A stretch of DNA of 64,000 bases from Symbiodinium microadriaticum (GCA_001939145.1 LSRX01001163.1:1-64000); one strand, 5' to 3'; shown: positions 44,501 to 57,934, counted from the stretch's first letter. A program made the numbers and translations. The notes: generated by a model not told the origin, from the letters alone.

Positions 44501-47500
44501 CCCAGAGTCCGTCGGAAATGGTCTGCAAGTGGCGCACAGATGCCCCGAAGACGGCCATGGCTTCGACGAAGCGGTGGTAGCAGGGCTTCGTCATGACCTC
44601 CTGCTTGGGAATTCAGGGTTCAACTTCGGGCCTCGGGTTTTTGGGGCCCAGGGGGTGTCGGGTCGAGGGGGGAGAGAGTCGGTGGTTTACGGCATGCAAC
44701 TTCCCTCCTCAAGGTCAGAGAAATGCTCCAGTCCTCCCTCACAAGTCCCTAAACCCTTGTTGAAGGACGAAAATGAGCCCTAGACGAGCTCATGGCCCAT
44801 ATCCCTTATGGGATCTCGAATATGGAAGGTAGCGCCGGTAGCGCCCCATACCGTTTAAGGGTCATGTGCTCCTTAAGTCCTTAAGTATGCAAAGTATCGT
44901 TGAGCTCTCACATGGCAAAAACAGAAAACTCACACACTGCCTAAACTCTTGCGGCCAATGCGTACTTTACCTGCGTAGAGAGCCACAACCTGCAAAGAAA
45001 GTGCCCGTAAATGCAACACGATGTGCGATAGCTTTGTTAGTTCTTGGTGCTAAGCGACATTCGACTACAAAAGAAAGGAACACCATCTGCAAATCGAGGC
45101 TCCGCACGGCTCCGAACACCCCGTGCAAGCAACAAGAGACACCCTATGTAACCGTGCAGACTCGGTCAAGAGGTCGCGATAGATTTCTGGACAGATAAGC
45201 AAACTCACTAAACCCTAAACCCTATAAGCCCTAAACCCTAAAATAAGCAAACTCACAGAAACTGCGCTGAGTCCTCTTGTATCATCTTCAAGGCGGTGGC
45301 GAGATCCTTCGCCGGAGGTCGGTGAGTTGGGCCCGCTTCAACATTTGTGACTTTCCAAACATGATGGACACAGAATTTAAAAGTCTCCAGCAGACGATAT
45401 GCTGACCTCGTAGGAATCTGGCGAGCCTTTCAGATCCCTAGACCCAAGACTATTCGGCGCTTAGGCACTGCCGAGCGCCTGACCTCCACAGCCCGAGACC
45501 CGAAATCTTTCAGGGTTTCGCCGAAATTCCGAAACCCTCAATGCTCTGAGCTCTTACTAAATCCAAAAGCCAAAGTCCCCAACCCCCCGGCGTCCTGGAA
45601 GCTCGCCGCTTCCTTTGCCCTCTCCCGCCACTGCACGATCCTTTGGCAGTCCTGCTATCGCTGAGCTGGGGCGTGGGATCTTACGCCATTGGGCTTTTGT
45701 AGTAGGACCCAACATGTCTGACAGGATGTTTTCGGGTGTACGTGTGACTCCAAACCCTTTTCGCAGCCCTACGTCCCCAAGCCCACAACCCTAAACCTTA
45801 AACCCCTAAACATACTCCTGAAGCCCCACACCCTACGGTGGCCCAAAAGCCAAAACCTTAAAACCCCTCACCCAAGCCGTTGGACAAATTCCGGGGGAGC
45901 TTCGGTACTGCTGCAGGGGCCTTCGCAGTTAGAGAAAAGTCTTGCTGCTACTATACATTAGGGACCACATGGCGACTATGAAGGGGTAGTCTTACTAAAT
46001 GTTCTGTCCTTGAATATGGGAGCCTTAACCATTATAATAGTGTTTTGGGCAAGTCTCGGGGGTACATCATGCTTTAGGTACTTTCGATAGGGCAGGGTCC
46101 TTATGAAATTGACGCGGGCTCTGCAGTAAACTAAGCCCTATAATCTAAAGAAGCTGGTCCTTCTCCAGGTCCACGCCCATGTTCGCCATGGACCGCCTGA
46201 AGCCCTCCTCACCGTCGGGCGCCGTGCCCCCAACGAGATGCCTCTGGGTTCAGCTGCGAGGTGAAGCTCGTATGAACCCTATCCCTACGGGGCTTTGCAG
46301 CTTGGGGGCTCAGGGTCTAACCCGGGCTCTGTACAAGGCTTACTTAGGAGTTAGGGGCTTATAAGGGTCTACGGGTTTAAAATTCTAAGGGTCTGATATA
46401 GATTCGACCCTCCTACTCGAACAATGCAGGCAAGGCTTGCCCCATGACTGATCCTTTGAAGCACTGCACCTGCGCTTCTTACAGGGCTTCGGGTTTAGGC
46501 CTCTCCCAGAGTTCAGGAGTACAAGGCAAAGATTTAGTTCGTATTTAAGAGTGGTGTAGAGTGTAGGTAGTTCGGTACAGAGTTCGTGTGTGCTTCTTTT
46601 CATTTCCCACATTCTGGGTTGTGTTGTGTGCGGGTCTATCAAGACACCGTTGCACAACTTTTGGTTTAGTTTAGGGCACTCGACCCGACCAGCCGATAAC
46701 CTAGCCGAACCGTCCCAATATCTGATCCTGGAGTCGCCTTCCTGTGTCGACGATGCATTTCGCAATCGGTCAGGCCATGTTTAGGGCCTTCCACTTGATT
46801 ATGGAATTTTGTCAGAGCCAAGCTTCCTCGCTGAGAAGTCTTCCTTCTTGACCGTCAAGCTTTCCAGCTGCCGTGTCACGTACACGAAGGTCTCCGCCCA
46901 ATAAGCCTAAGCAGATCCTATAGACTTTAGGGTTACGGTGGCTTATGTGAGTCAGGACACGCTTTGAGGGAAATAGCTTCTGCCTCAAACTTAACCCTAA
47001 GCCCCTGAATGGACTTCTGTTTAAGTAAGAGTTTCGCTCACAAAGTGTGGCTTCACAGTTCGATCGGATGCCAATAAACACTCCAAATCCCATAGACCTC
47101 TGTGCGTTAAAAGACATCTCAGCGGTGACAGCCCAGTTTTTGATAAGTTGCATTAAGGGGTGCAAGGTTACATCAGTTTTTGGTTTTTGTTTTGACCTCC
47201 AGTGCAGTACCCCTTTTGGGGCTGGCCAGTTCTATTGTCAGGACCCCAAAGTACAAAACCAGGATGACCAACAAATGAAACTGCATTGAAGACTACTGCC
47301 CCAACCCCCAGAGTACCCCGACAGTGTTCTTTACGGAATACCTCGTAGCACAACCGAAACCACTAAACCATCCGAACCCCTCGACCCCTGAACTTCAACC
47401 CTACATCAGATCCCTACAACGTAGTAGCAAAACCCTACTCCTTCCTTTCACCTTCGCCCCCGAAAGTCCTTAGGTTTTATAGGGTTTAGGATGCAAAGCC

Positions 47501-50500
47501 AGTGGCACGCGGTTGCTGAAGCAAACGCCCTGAACCCCAAAAGACAGTCACAATAAAACACCCTAAGCCATAAACGTTAAACCGTAAGGTTATTTGAATC
47601 AAGACCCGGGCTTTGTAGCCATGCCTGCAACACCTAAACCTCAAGTACCCTAGAAGAGCGGGAACCTTAGACGGGGGAACTTCCACAGGGTTTAGGGCTT
47701 GTTGGGAAACATGGAATCCTCTGCAGATCTCCACCTTCGCCTATGCAGGGTGGAGGAAATTCGGGGTCCTACCTATAGACCTTCGAAAGGAACAGTGGCC
47801 GTAAAGCTCCACCGAATCTGAACCACCACGGAAACTTTAGAAAAACCCACTGCGCCCAGCAGCGTTTTTGAGCAGCAGAGGGAAGGGAGCCCCCTGCCAA
47901 GGGACGACTTTCGTTGTATCTTCCAGGCTGTGCAAGTAGGTATGTAGCCTGGTCGCGACAGCTGGGGACTACACATCAAAAGTTTGATGCTAGGCCGGCA
48001 TAGCTTCAACATTTGTGACTTTGCAAACAAGTTGGACACAGAAGTAAAAATCTCCAGCAGACGATGTGCTGATCAGCAACAAGTGCAACTGGACTGAGTT
48101 GTACAAAACAATGCCTCTCTTCATCTTCTGGCAAGTCTAGGAGGCACCCTGACCCCCAATACCCCCAAGCCTCTGCGCTGAACCCCCGGTTGAAACCTGC
48201 AGCCTATGTGCCGTCGCAACTCCCAGGCCTCAACCACGTATGAAGCCGCATGCACCTTACAACAGCCCTCAACTAGCCTGAACCCCCAAAAACCAATGAC
48301 CCCGCACTTCTCATCCTCCTAGAACCAAAATGAAGGAAGCGGGCGGCGTCAGGGGTTTAGGGTTTAGGGGGTTAGGGCTTGCGTAGGGTTTAGGGGCAAG
48401 AAATAATAAAGTCTTCGGAGAGGACTTACAATATAAACAAAGCGGCACAAAGGGAGTAAAACAACACAGATCGGTAGTGAACCGAGTAGCCCCTCGACCT
48501 GCATGTTCCGGAAGCAAGCGGTGAGGATCAATGTGAGCAGCCACTCCTGGGACTTCGTTAGGCTTTGGGGTTCCGTTGCCTGTAATTATAGCGGGCTTCT
48601 GGAATATGGGCAGTTTGTCTTTTTATCGATCTGTCGCTCTGTCTATTTACCTATCTACCGACATAACTATCTACCTATCTATCTATGTATCCACCTATCT
48701 GTTGATCTACCTACTGTAAGCCGACTACATGAACAACACCACGTCTGAAGCTTATTGAGAAACTGAAAGCAGGTGTCCGGGTAAAACAAGAGTTTCCTGC
48801 TTTGAACCTGCCAGATCATAGTGTGAATGTTTCGGGTTTAGGATTTAGTTCAAGGTTGAGTTTTTCTCTATTTGGCAGTATCATGTGGGGACAGGGTGGG
48901 AGCTACATTAGGACACATACGGGCCCTCTGACGTGGCAACTGCCAAGAGAACACAGTACCTCAGAAGCAAACTCCTCTGGAATTTGCAGATCTAGCCATG
49001 GCCCGGGAAAGCCTAGCACCACCCTGCATGCTCTCATATCCTGAGCCCCGAACCCTAAATCGCCTAGACCATCACAAGCAGCAAAGGCTCCAGCATCACG
49101 GCGAGGCCCTGCGTGAGTAGGCAGCCAGGGTTTTCATAACAAGCCTGGCACGGATCTGCAAAGCTGTACCTATTCGGCAGATAAGTTGAGGGCGAAAGTT
49201 GAAACGATTCTTGAACGTCTGGGACCCCAATATGCACGGAGGGAACCTCTTGTGCCGCTCATAGCTTCAATGGAAGTAACGTTGGCACCGAGGCCCGCAT
49301 GAACAGCGACCTAAGCAAAGGCTAAAGAGTTGCCTCTGACCTGAATTATTGGAATAGGTTTCGGGGGGGAAAAAGCCGGTACAAATAAATTGAATATGCA
49401 CTATACGTAGAAACTACCACTGATTATTCCAACCCCTGTGCTACACCTTAGCCGACACCGTTCTGTTGGGAACTAGTCTTGCTACAAAGATCAGATAACC
49501 GATGCACCTCGAAGTGGTGGATGGAGAAAATGCCGGCCAGGAGATACCTGAGAGTTGTCTCGATCTTCAGTCAGTGCTATTTGGACGATTCAGATTCGGG
49601 GCTCCTTGCTACGGGCCATCCTTCCCTTGAGCCTTCCACTGATCAAGACGACCTGGGTTCTCCGTTTCTCCAAACCCTGTATAAAACATACAATTCTAGA
49701 AACCCGGAGCTCTGTTAGAGGTGCTCAACCCTATTCACAGGCTAAGAATTCAAGTTTCAAATTAGCCCTGCACCTGAAACAGCACTGTAACCTCTACGAA
49801 CCCCACACTAAATCCCTAGCTGTACTTGGACCCACACTTGCCGAACCGAACCCTAGGCGGCCGAAGTCCCTCGTAACCAAAACCGAGAAGTACCTAAACC
49901 CAAAAGAGCCCAATGTGTTGGGTTTGGGGTTTGGGGTTTTTGATTTGGGGTTTAGGGTGTAGGGGTGGAGAATATACCTTCAACTGTCTTGCGAGGTGTT
50001 CCTTGGACTTGATGTGATTTGGCTTATAGGGAAGAGATAGAGAACCTGTCATGTGATCGTAGGCACACTCCCTACTCACCGGGTGTTGGGCTCTCGGGCA
50101 ACCGGTTTGGGTCAATACAACTTCAAAACTCAAGAATATTGGCAATATTGGCATCCTGGCACACTGTGTGGAAATCTGAACAGGGGTGGAATCTGTCCTC
50201 GGAAATTTTATTTTAGATTCCGTGGTCAAAAGCCCAACATGCGTCCGCCTTGAGGTCTTATAGACCCCAGACAGACGTGGAAATGAGCCACCTCCATCCT
50301 CATGCCCCCAAATCCCCCGTGTATCGCAGTATTACCACCTGTTCATACGCCACATACCGCTTCCCACGCAGCCCTGCCGACTTCTAGATGATGTGTATAC
50401 GGGCCTCATCAATTAGAGTGTCTGGGTTCAGGGTGTAGGACTGTGTTTGGGTATTTGGGCTATGGAACAATGACAAATGAATTCGCACTGTCTGGGGATC

Positions 50501-50945
50501 AGATTACTCATTCTTACGATCTCTCGAAGAGCCGAGTCGCGACACGTCCAAGGAATTCCTTGGGCTTTCTTGGCTTCTTACTTGTCCGACTTCAAAGGGG
50601 CACGAAAAGTAGGGTTACCCTTGGGATTCCCTGCAAAGCCAGCTACGAGCTTAGGCCCAGCAAGACGTAAGCTGCGAACTGGAGTTGAAGTTGCTAGGAC
50701 ACGGTTTTTTCTTTTCAGGGTTTAGGGTGTGCCGAAGCTGATACCTATAGTTGAAGTGGTTTAGGTCCGCGGGCCCACTCCTGAACCAGCTGGAGGCGAG
50801 GTTTTAAAGCGCAGAGTTTACGCCCTACGTTTCAAACTGTGAGACAAAAAGTCCGAGGAGCTTGAAATTGCCCAGGGCAGAGGCATGCCAGTGTCTCTTG
50901 CCCACTGGCTTCACGATGTCTTCGAAGCGGTGGTAGACCATCCTA
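44501..50945 (-). CDS. Unrecognised multi-exon gene(s); core exons join in phase
   Basis: Minus-strand exons with matching phase-0 boundaries: 49108-49070 (GLAVMLEPLLLVM), 49040-48960 (VVLGFPGPWLDLQIPEEFAS, donor GAG/GT), 48546-48499 (EWLLTLILTACFRNMQ, donor CAG/GT), 46906-46844 (AYWAETFVYVTRQLESLTVK, donor AAG/GA), 46243-46160 (GGTAPDGEEGFRRSMANMG, donor AAG/GA), 45651-45595 (DCQRIVQWRERAKEAASFQ, donor CAG/GA), 45306-45274 (DLATALKMIQE, donor GAG/GA) and 44600-44501 (EVMTKPCYHRFVEAMAVFGA, donor TGGG/GT). A further island near 50940-50840 (VYHRFEDIVKPVGKRHWHA) may be the 5' part. The chain is largely helical with conserved Trp and Tyr. More exons must be missing between 47 and 48.5 kb, and it could be two genes. 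Function unknown. Confidence 0.5.
48628..48705. repeat. (CTAT)n tetranucleotide microsatellite
   Basis: CTATCTAC/CTAT units in an intron. Confidence 0.85.
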
Positions 50946-52345
50946 ATGAAGAACCCAAACCCCAAATTGAAGCTTGGGGTGTGAAGTGTTCAGCCCTCTG
51001 CATCCGGTATACACAAAACTTCCTGAAACCCTAGGCCTTATGCGCCTGGACATTCGGGATGGCCAAAACACCCTGTACAAATTATATACAACTAGGTACC
51101 CTTGCAAACATGATTAACTTTGGCATTTTTCTGCTGTTTCTTGAGGATTTTCAGCACCAAAGGCCCAAAATTGTTTCCAAGTGCCCCTAAGCAATAAGGT
51201 CATACAAAAGTTTTCAAGTCTGCTCTAGAAACCACCCAGGCCGGACTCCCGAGCCCGATTGAACACTTCGGACGATGGGCGAGGCGGAGATAACCCTAAA
51301 CCCTACATCCTTAAATCCTAAACCATAAACTATAAAACGTAGAGCGCCGTCTGGAAATGTCGGGCCCTACGTAGGGCTTCAAGCATGCATATAGTTAAAT
51401 ACCTACTTGGGACCTGAAAAATCTATAAACCGTACCCCTGCTTGGGGCCGTTGAGAGTGCCAGGGGAAGGCTGCTGAGTCTATAGGTTTTCGGGCTTAGA
51501 GAGCTTCAGGCTTCTGGGGGTTGCAGGGTGAGTGGGGCTTCGGCTGATTCTAAGGGTTCAGGGCATCCGAAGGCGTCATCATGTCAGCAGCTGCTTCGGG
51601 TTGGAAAAACTGGTAAGAATGTTCCCCGATAGCTCCTGATCTAATTTGTGGCACATTACACCACCAAGTAAGCCTCGCAAAGAACCATTGGAGGAACCCT
51701 ATTCGAATAATTCGGCCCCTTTAGTAAGCCCAGGCGCTGCACCGTCAGAAGCCTTTGGATCGAGGGCAGGTGCCACAGGTGATCGAAACCGGGCCAGAAG
51801 CCTTGCAGTGTAGGCGCATGTATCTCGATGTGTATATGTGTATGTGTGTGTGTGTGCGTGTTGTTGTTACAGGCGCACACACATCCATACACATGCATCT
51901 GCACATGCGTGTGTGTGTGTGTGTCTATGTGTGTGTGTGTACATATATATATATATATATATACATGTATATATAGATACAGATATATACAAGTACATTG
52001 GTATATGTATGTGTCGTTTGTCGTTTTCTTGGCGGCGCTATATTTCTTGTGGGTTTGAAGGTTTTGGACTCTCACCCGAGCGGCTCCAGGCGGGCTCAGG
52101 GTTTAGACCCTGAGCCCTAAGCCGCTGAACCCCTGCTAAACCCCGAACATACAACCCGTAACCCTAAAACCCTGCACCCTAAATCCTAAAGCCCTGAACC
52201 CAGTTTGGCGCTTTGTTGTTGGCTTTGGGGGTTAGACTCTGGCAACTCAAGTGGCGCAGGCGAGGCATGGGTTCAGGACGGCAGGGCTTAGGAGTTTCGG
52301 ACTTTTGGGTTTCGGCTCTTAGTGCTTTTAGGGCTTTATAGGGTT
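50946..52345. other. No gene assigned; heptamers and microsatellite
   Basis: CCCTAAA remnants at 51290-51335 and 52110-52200, and a strong (TG)n(TA)n block. Frames in the microsatellite are artefacts. Confidence 0.5.
51826..51995. repeat. (TG)n(TA)n microsatellite
   Basis: GTGTGT runs pass into TATATA; both strands give artificial Cys/Val/Tyr frames. Confidence 0.95.
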
Positions 52346-52444
52346 TACCTAGACCCTTAAGAACCTCCCTTTTTTAGGGTTGGTTCCTTATTATGATTTC
52401 CTTCTATAGATCCCAAAAAAGGTAGGTTCTTTGTGGTCTAGGTA
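52346..52444. mobile_element. Inverted-repeat element, TACCTAGACC type (99 bp)
   Basis: Arms begin TACCTAGACC and continue AAGAACCTNCCTTTTTT on both sides. It directly abuts the exon-like island at 52448. Confidence 0.85.
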
Positions 52445-52447
52445 TTA

Positions 52448-52610
52448 CTGTGTGGGGATGATGCCCTCCTGCATTGCTTGACTGGGTCCGTTGGGCAGGC
52501 TGTCATCGGCAATACTCGCGGATTCGTCAAGAATGAGCTGTTCTCGTATTTCTCGTGGGGGCTTGCCAGATTTCACCGCAAGGCAGAGGGTTTGCGATTG
52601 AATGAACTAG
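52448..52610 (-). CDS. Exon-like island next to an inverted-repeat element
   Basis: Minus-strand frame of about 52 codons without ATG, containing GKPPREIREQLILDESASIA and ending PTQ at the element boundary. Its in-frame stop belongs to the element, consistent with an intron starting near here. Confidence 0.42.
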
Positions 52611-53059
52611 AAGACCAAGCTGGTTAAAGCATACGTAGACTCCACATCCCATATTGATCCTAAACTCTCATTCCCCAACCCGATTCCCAAAATCCTTGAA
52701 TTCTAAACCGTACTATAGTAGCCCTACGCCCTCTACTCCCTCAGCCCTAAGCCCTCTAAACCTCAAAGTTCCTCCTGAAACCCTGCTGTCAGAACTCAAG
52801 GGAGCTAAGTGGCCGCCGGCAGAAGGACTCAGCAGTACGTGGTCGCAGTCGCAGGGGAGATCCTTCGTGGGCAGAGTTAAAAAAACGCTTGCGGGGATTT
52901 AGGGCGTTCAGAGCCAGGGTTTTGGTTTTGGGGTTGTGGGCTCAGGGTTTGGGGTATGGGGTTTCAGCACTCACAACTGGGACAAGCCTGGCGAGGTCCT
53001 AAGTACGACGTTAGGTTTTGGGGGTGTAGGGTTGTGGGTTTAGGGATTTGGGGTATAAA

Positions 53060-53215
53060 CTTCAGTAAGATGCACCTCTGCTGTACGGAGATACATTCTA
53101 GCAGGAAGGCAAGCATGTTGCTGAATTGTCGCCGAGCATCCTGGTAGAAGCCGCAGTTCGGCACGAATGTTGTGACATCCTCATATTTTACGACTGAGGA
53201 CTCAGGCTTAAGCTT
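53060..53215 (-). CDS. Exon-like island
   Basis: Minus-strand frame containing EDVTTFVPNCGFYQDARRQF and LAFLLECISV. Unrecognised; boundaries approximate. Confidence 0.4.
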
Positions 53216-53929
53216 CAGGTTTCGGGGTTCAGCTTCCACTTTTTTGTAGGGTTTGGGGCTTAGTGCTCACAACTCAGACGCTTTAAGGCTCAACTTTGAA
53301 GTGGAATTAGGGGATGTCCGCTGCTCGGCGTTTGCGGAACGGGGCGCTAAACCCGTAAACCCTCAACCCCTTAAACCCCTGATCCCTAAATCCTACAAAC
53401 CCGAAGCCCCTCATCCCTAAGCCCTCAAAGTCGGCTGGGCCTCTGAGAACGCCCTTGCACCCTAATCCCAAAAGTTGTGGTCCTGACATGCTGGGGCCAA
53501 CGAGCCTCCCTTCCCCCCGGACAAGCCTCGCCTGAAACGCTCGAGTCGCGAGAGTTCAAAGAGGGACCGGGGCCTTCTTGAGCCTCCCGGTCTCTTCGGC
53601 TTAGAGTTTAGGGAGTAGGGTACTGTAGTATCCCTTCTAGGAACCCTTAAAAAGTATCTCTTATAGGAGCTTATGGGAACCCTTACAGTACTCCTTACAG
53701 GAACGCTTATGCTTTCTTTAGAAGCAATGACCCGTACAGTCACTGGTTTAGGGCTGAGGGTTAAAATTACGACAGGGTTTTGTGGGTAATTATGTCATGG
53801 GCTATGCTTGTATAGGGACTAGAGTATCAGCGTGGTAATGATTCTCAAGCCCCGACATTGCATCCCCATTGCAGGAATCTGATTGAGAGAGCCCCGAGGA
53901 CCCAAAATGCAAAACCGTAGGCTGAATAA

Positions 53930-54300
53930 CCTGTCTTAGGTTGAGCTTTATGTACCCAAAAACCCTAAACCCTCGACCCTAAACCCCACATTCAAGCAAT
54001 GACCCCTAAACCCTAAACCCTAAACCGACGGTACGTGATGCCTAAGGAGCACCCAAAAGGCGGTCGCTCGGACCGCCGCTTGCACTGAGGCGAGGTCCAT
54101 GGCTTCGGAGCTCCGGTCCATCTCCTAGGGTTTCTAGGGTTTAGGGTACAGGGTCTAAGGTTTAGGTTTTTTTTGGGGTTTTGGGTTGTGGGTTTAAGGT
54201 TTAGGGTTTATGGCCTTTTTGGGGTTTAGGGTTTAGCGGTTTAGCGTTTAAGGTTTAGGGTTCGTGGCTTAAGGGTATAGGGTTTAGGGTTTTAAGGAAA
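53930..54300. repeat. Opposed CCCTAAA and TTTAGGG arrays around an exon-like island
   Basis: CCCTAAA units at 53955-54035 and TTTAGGG units at 54125-54300 face each other around a non-repetitive block. Confidence 0.8.
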
Positions 54301-56190
54301 CTACAAAGGTTTCTATCAGGGCTAGTGAAGAAGAAAAAGTGGCTATGCTAGCATAAGAACCTAAGAATATTAAGAGATAACACTGAACGTCTGCTACTAA
54401 TACCTAAGACAATAAGAGCCCCGAAAAGGTGGCTGTGCAAAACTTAGCTACAAGAGCACCAACATGTTTGAAAGCCGGATAGCCGGATATCTTAGTAGCT
54501 GTTCGTACTGAAGCTGTTTACCATTTAAGAGGACTGAGTCTCATACACACGTGCCGCCCCAGCCAGCAAGGTGACCTTGCGCTCGGAGCCCTCGATATCG
54601 AGCGTGGTGGCCATCTGAGCCATGGCACCTGAGTGTCTTCCATAATGACTCTAGAATCCATACATATATAGTAACATGAGGTTTGCAATTACGACCCCCA
54701 GAAGGTTAACGGCTACATACTCTGTTACTAAGGCAAGGCACATCTCCCAGCGAGGCAGACGAAGAAGCCAAACATAAGGCACCGGCAACCTCGGGCATGG
54801 GAGAGAGATCGGACACACATGCACAAAGTCTCTACTTTCTTGCATCCAGGCCTATTGCAACTGCTGTGTAACCGTTGGGAACCCAGGTATACTTAGACCC
54901 TTAAGTATATTTAATATGTGGTTGCATCTTCAGGTATATCATACGTCGCTGCACACCAACTGCAGGGTTTCCTTCGCTCGGCCCGAGGCACAACGGTAGG
55001 TTCATGGAACAAAACGGAGGAATGTGAGTGGAGCTTTGAGGGTTTGGGGCGTATTAGGTTTAGGTCTGCTCTTCATGAGCCACTGTGCTCTCCTCCCGAA
55101 TGTCTCTGCGCTTCCAAGGCACATCAGCTCGACCAAATCACCATCTGGTGCAGCAGCGCTGTGCACAGCGAAGGCCCACAATTTATGAACTGGCAAAGGT
55201 TGTTGTTTGCAAGCTGCATGCTTTAAACTTGGAGCCAGCTATATGGGCCTGAATAGTTGGAATAGGGCCAACTCTATCACTAAACAGAGATTATAAGGGG
55301 GCACTAAACATGAGGGGCATTTCTTTTCTTTGGGGGGTCTGGGCTCTTGGAGACTTGGTCTGGTGTCGAGGCATCGCATATTTGCTGGGGCGACATGCCG
55401 TCAGTCTGCCTTACTGCTGCTGGTTTCGCGGTTCCGTTTTTGGATTTATCCAAAGATTTAGGATCCTATTGCCCGAAAGCTTGAACTACAATGGAGACTA
55501 TAGGTAGTTTGTGTTGAAGGCTGAGGTCAACCTTTTTATCTGGTCCTAGTGGCTTTGGAAAAGTTGTGACCCACAAAATTCCATGGACTCATGGCGTCCT
55601 GAGAGCACATCTTGCTGCGGCGTTTGCTGTATTTTTCTACATCTGCCAATTCAACCTAAAGTAGAAATGCCTATAGCCTATAGCCTGCTCTCTGGGGTTT
55701 ATTGCCTAATTCCGCAAACTGTTGGAATTTATGGTTGCGTTCTTCCCCACGCAGCTCCAGCCGCCCCTACCTCTCGCCCCCCTGCACCTGACCCCTAAAC
55801 TCTAAACCCTAAAACCAGCCAAAAAGCCGCACGCCAGCCGAAAAACTTCATTCCAGTCTAAGGTCGGTGATCAACTCGACGAATTCAGGGCTTCAGCGTT
55901 TGGGCTTTGGAGGTCCAGGGTTTCAGCACTCAGAACTGGGAACAAGCCTGGCGAAGTTCAGGGTTTGGGGATTCGGGTTTGGACGGATTTCGGGCTTCCC
56001 CTCTCCAAAAAGAACAAGGAAAACCCCACATGCCCGGGAATGAGAACGATTCCAGGAGCACCTTTGGAAGCCGAGAACATTACCAGCGTCGTACAAGTCT
56101 TTGACGACTGGGCCCGATGCAGGTCTCTTCAATGCCACGAAATCCTCAACGAACCTCTCCACAAAAGCTTGTGTGCGCAAGTAGGGCTTT
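54050..56190 (-). CDS. Unrecognised multi-exon gene (minus-strand islands)
   Basis: In order: about 56190-56084 (QAFVERFVEDFVALKRPASG, donor GCTG/GTAATG), about 55660-55575 (VELADVEKYSKRRSKMCSQD), about 55440-55335 (AKPAAVRQTDGMSPQQICDA), about 55196-55070 (KLWAFAVHSAAAPDGDLVEL), 54628 to about 54555 (ATTLDIEGSERKVTLLAGAA, acceptor CTCAG) and about 54125-54055 (MDRSSEAMDLASVQAAVRA). All are on the minus strand and separated by heptamer-bearing introns. Grouping into one gene is inference; no domain was recognised. Boundaries without a stated splice site are approximate. Confidence 0.42.
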
Positions 56191-56469
56191 GCTGGTTGAA
56201 TGCCCGTACTTACACCGCCCTATGAGATCCTCCAAGCTTCGTGCAAGCACAAGAAGAAAATTTAGGGGTCAAGACGCCTGCAGAGTTAGGATACTTTCGG
56301 CACGTGCACCGGGAAGTTTTCAAGATCATGGCTGGGCAAGTTGCAGAACGTCAAATTTACGGCAACCCAGGTTTAAGGTTTTGGCACGGGCTTTAAAGGG
56401 TTGCATGGGGTTGTTTAGGGTTTAAGCATGTTCCTCTCATCAATCCCCTAAAACCGCAACGTGCAGACA

Positions 56470-57930
56470 TTAAGACGGAATCCTTCTAATCCTACTCCCA
56501 TACCAATGCCTGACCCCTTTTACACCCGAAGATGCCCGAAACCTAAACAAACCGTCCTCGGAGGTAGCAGGGAGTCGACCGGCATCCTGGTGATGTTGAT
56601 GGCTTTGCAGCAACAAAGCGCATGCAGAGTCCGGTGTTGTCGATTGGGTTTTACGAACTCGCCTACGTCGGTAACATTCGATTATTGGGCTTGCCTTCGT
56701 GGAGAAAGTGTTTTGCAAAAAACTGACCGTGAGGGTTGTTACGACAAAATTTAAACAACAAGGTGTAGCACCGCGGAGCACTTTGGACAACAACTGATTC
56801 CAGCATGCCCCCACACGCTGGACCGAAACATAGGTCTCACCGCGCATGGCGGCGCATGGACGGATCTCAGGGCATACAAGGCAGTTGAATCGACATCCAG
56901 TGCGAAATACCGATCCTGAACTTTCCCGCACAGCCCTCAAACCCCAAGCCGTAACCTCTGCAAAGCCAGCCGTGCCTGACAATCTGCATGCCAGCCTCCT
57001 TCGTCAAGACTGCTGCATAGCTAATCAACAGCTATGGCATAGCTGTTGATTTTCAGGATTGCTTCAGGAATGGGCGGGAGGCCCAAAGCCATATGCTGTG
57101 TTAATTGTTTCTTTCCAGAAAAATTTGAACACTACGGCTGCCTGGCTGGTAGCAATAAAACGTAGAAGATTGCCAACAACGAAATCTAACGAAAATGTGT
57201 TGGGCGGGTAGCTACCAGGAGCTTGTGTATAGTGTGTGAATCGGAACCCCATTCTACAACTTTACAAGACTTTGTAAGCAAGGCCTCGGGTCGGTTCCAT
57301 CAGTTTTGCCCATGTCTGCCCCATCGGCACTGAGTTGCAACTGTTTCTGAGTTTGAAATGAAGGGTTCGGGGATGCCAGCTGTTTACAGTAAAAGGGAAA
57401 TGATTGCATCAGGCTTCTGAACATAACAGACAGGGAAAGTGCTTGATAGAAGGACCTGCGCTTCAGAATGGGGGTACGCAAAAACCCTCATGCACAAACT
57501 AATGCGAAACAGTAGCGCACAATGCGCGAAAAAAACTGTATTGCCTTGCTGTGGGGGTACATGAGACGAAAAAGTGTCTCCAAGCCTACCTTCCTACCTG
57601 AAATAACCTTACCCACCGTTTCCCTGCAACCTACTCTGAAACCTAGCCTCTGAAAACCAGAATTCACGGTCTATCCCCCCCGATGTCCTGCAGTTGAGCT
57701 GGCTGACGACGTGTCTGGAAGAAGTTTAAAGCCACGCCTGCCCCGATGCCGGGAACATGGTTAGATTTGCTCTGAAAAGCTGTCCAACTCATGGCCGAAA
57801 GAACAGCTGTGCACATGAAAACATATGTGAAAACGCAAGCTGCATCAAGCACACCGCTTCTCGACTGACCTTGGGCCGTTTTACACCTGGGGTAGACTCC
57901 AGTCCACCAGCTCCGGCAAGCATCCTGCAC
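56470..57930 (-). CDS. Unrecognised minus-strand frames below the EF-hand-like gene
   Basis: Three open minus-strand frames: 57930-57664 with a hydrophobic segment (DAACVFTYVFMCTAVLSAM), 57481-57254 (QLQLSADGADMGKTDGTDPR) and 56982-56470 with cysteines (RTGCRFNCLVCPEIRPCAAM). The first starts five bases past the stop of the gene above, so it may be another exon of it or a following gene. Internal intron boundaries were not resolved. Confidence 0.33.
57023..57051. repeat. Near-perfect 29-bp palindrome
   Basis: AATCAACAGCTATG and its exact reverse complement are separated by a single G. It has no heptamer content and does not match the other inverted-repeat elements. Confidence 0.9.
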
Positions 57931-57934
57931 GGGG

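Noticed and set aside
49143..49303. Plus-strand frame of about 50 codons (KLRAKVETILERLG)
   Set aside because: Two minus-strand frames over the same bases look equally protein-like and match the neighbours' strand. This shows the limit of judging islands by eye.
51656..52113. Several frames of Cys, Tyr, His and Thr repeats
   Set aside because: Produced by the TG/TA microsatellite on both strands.
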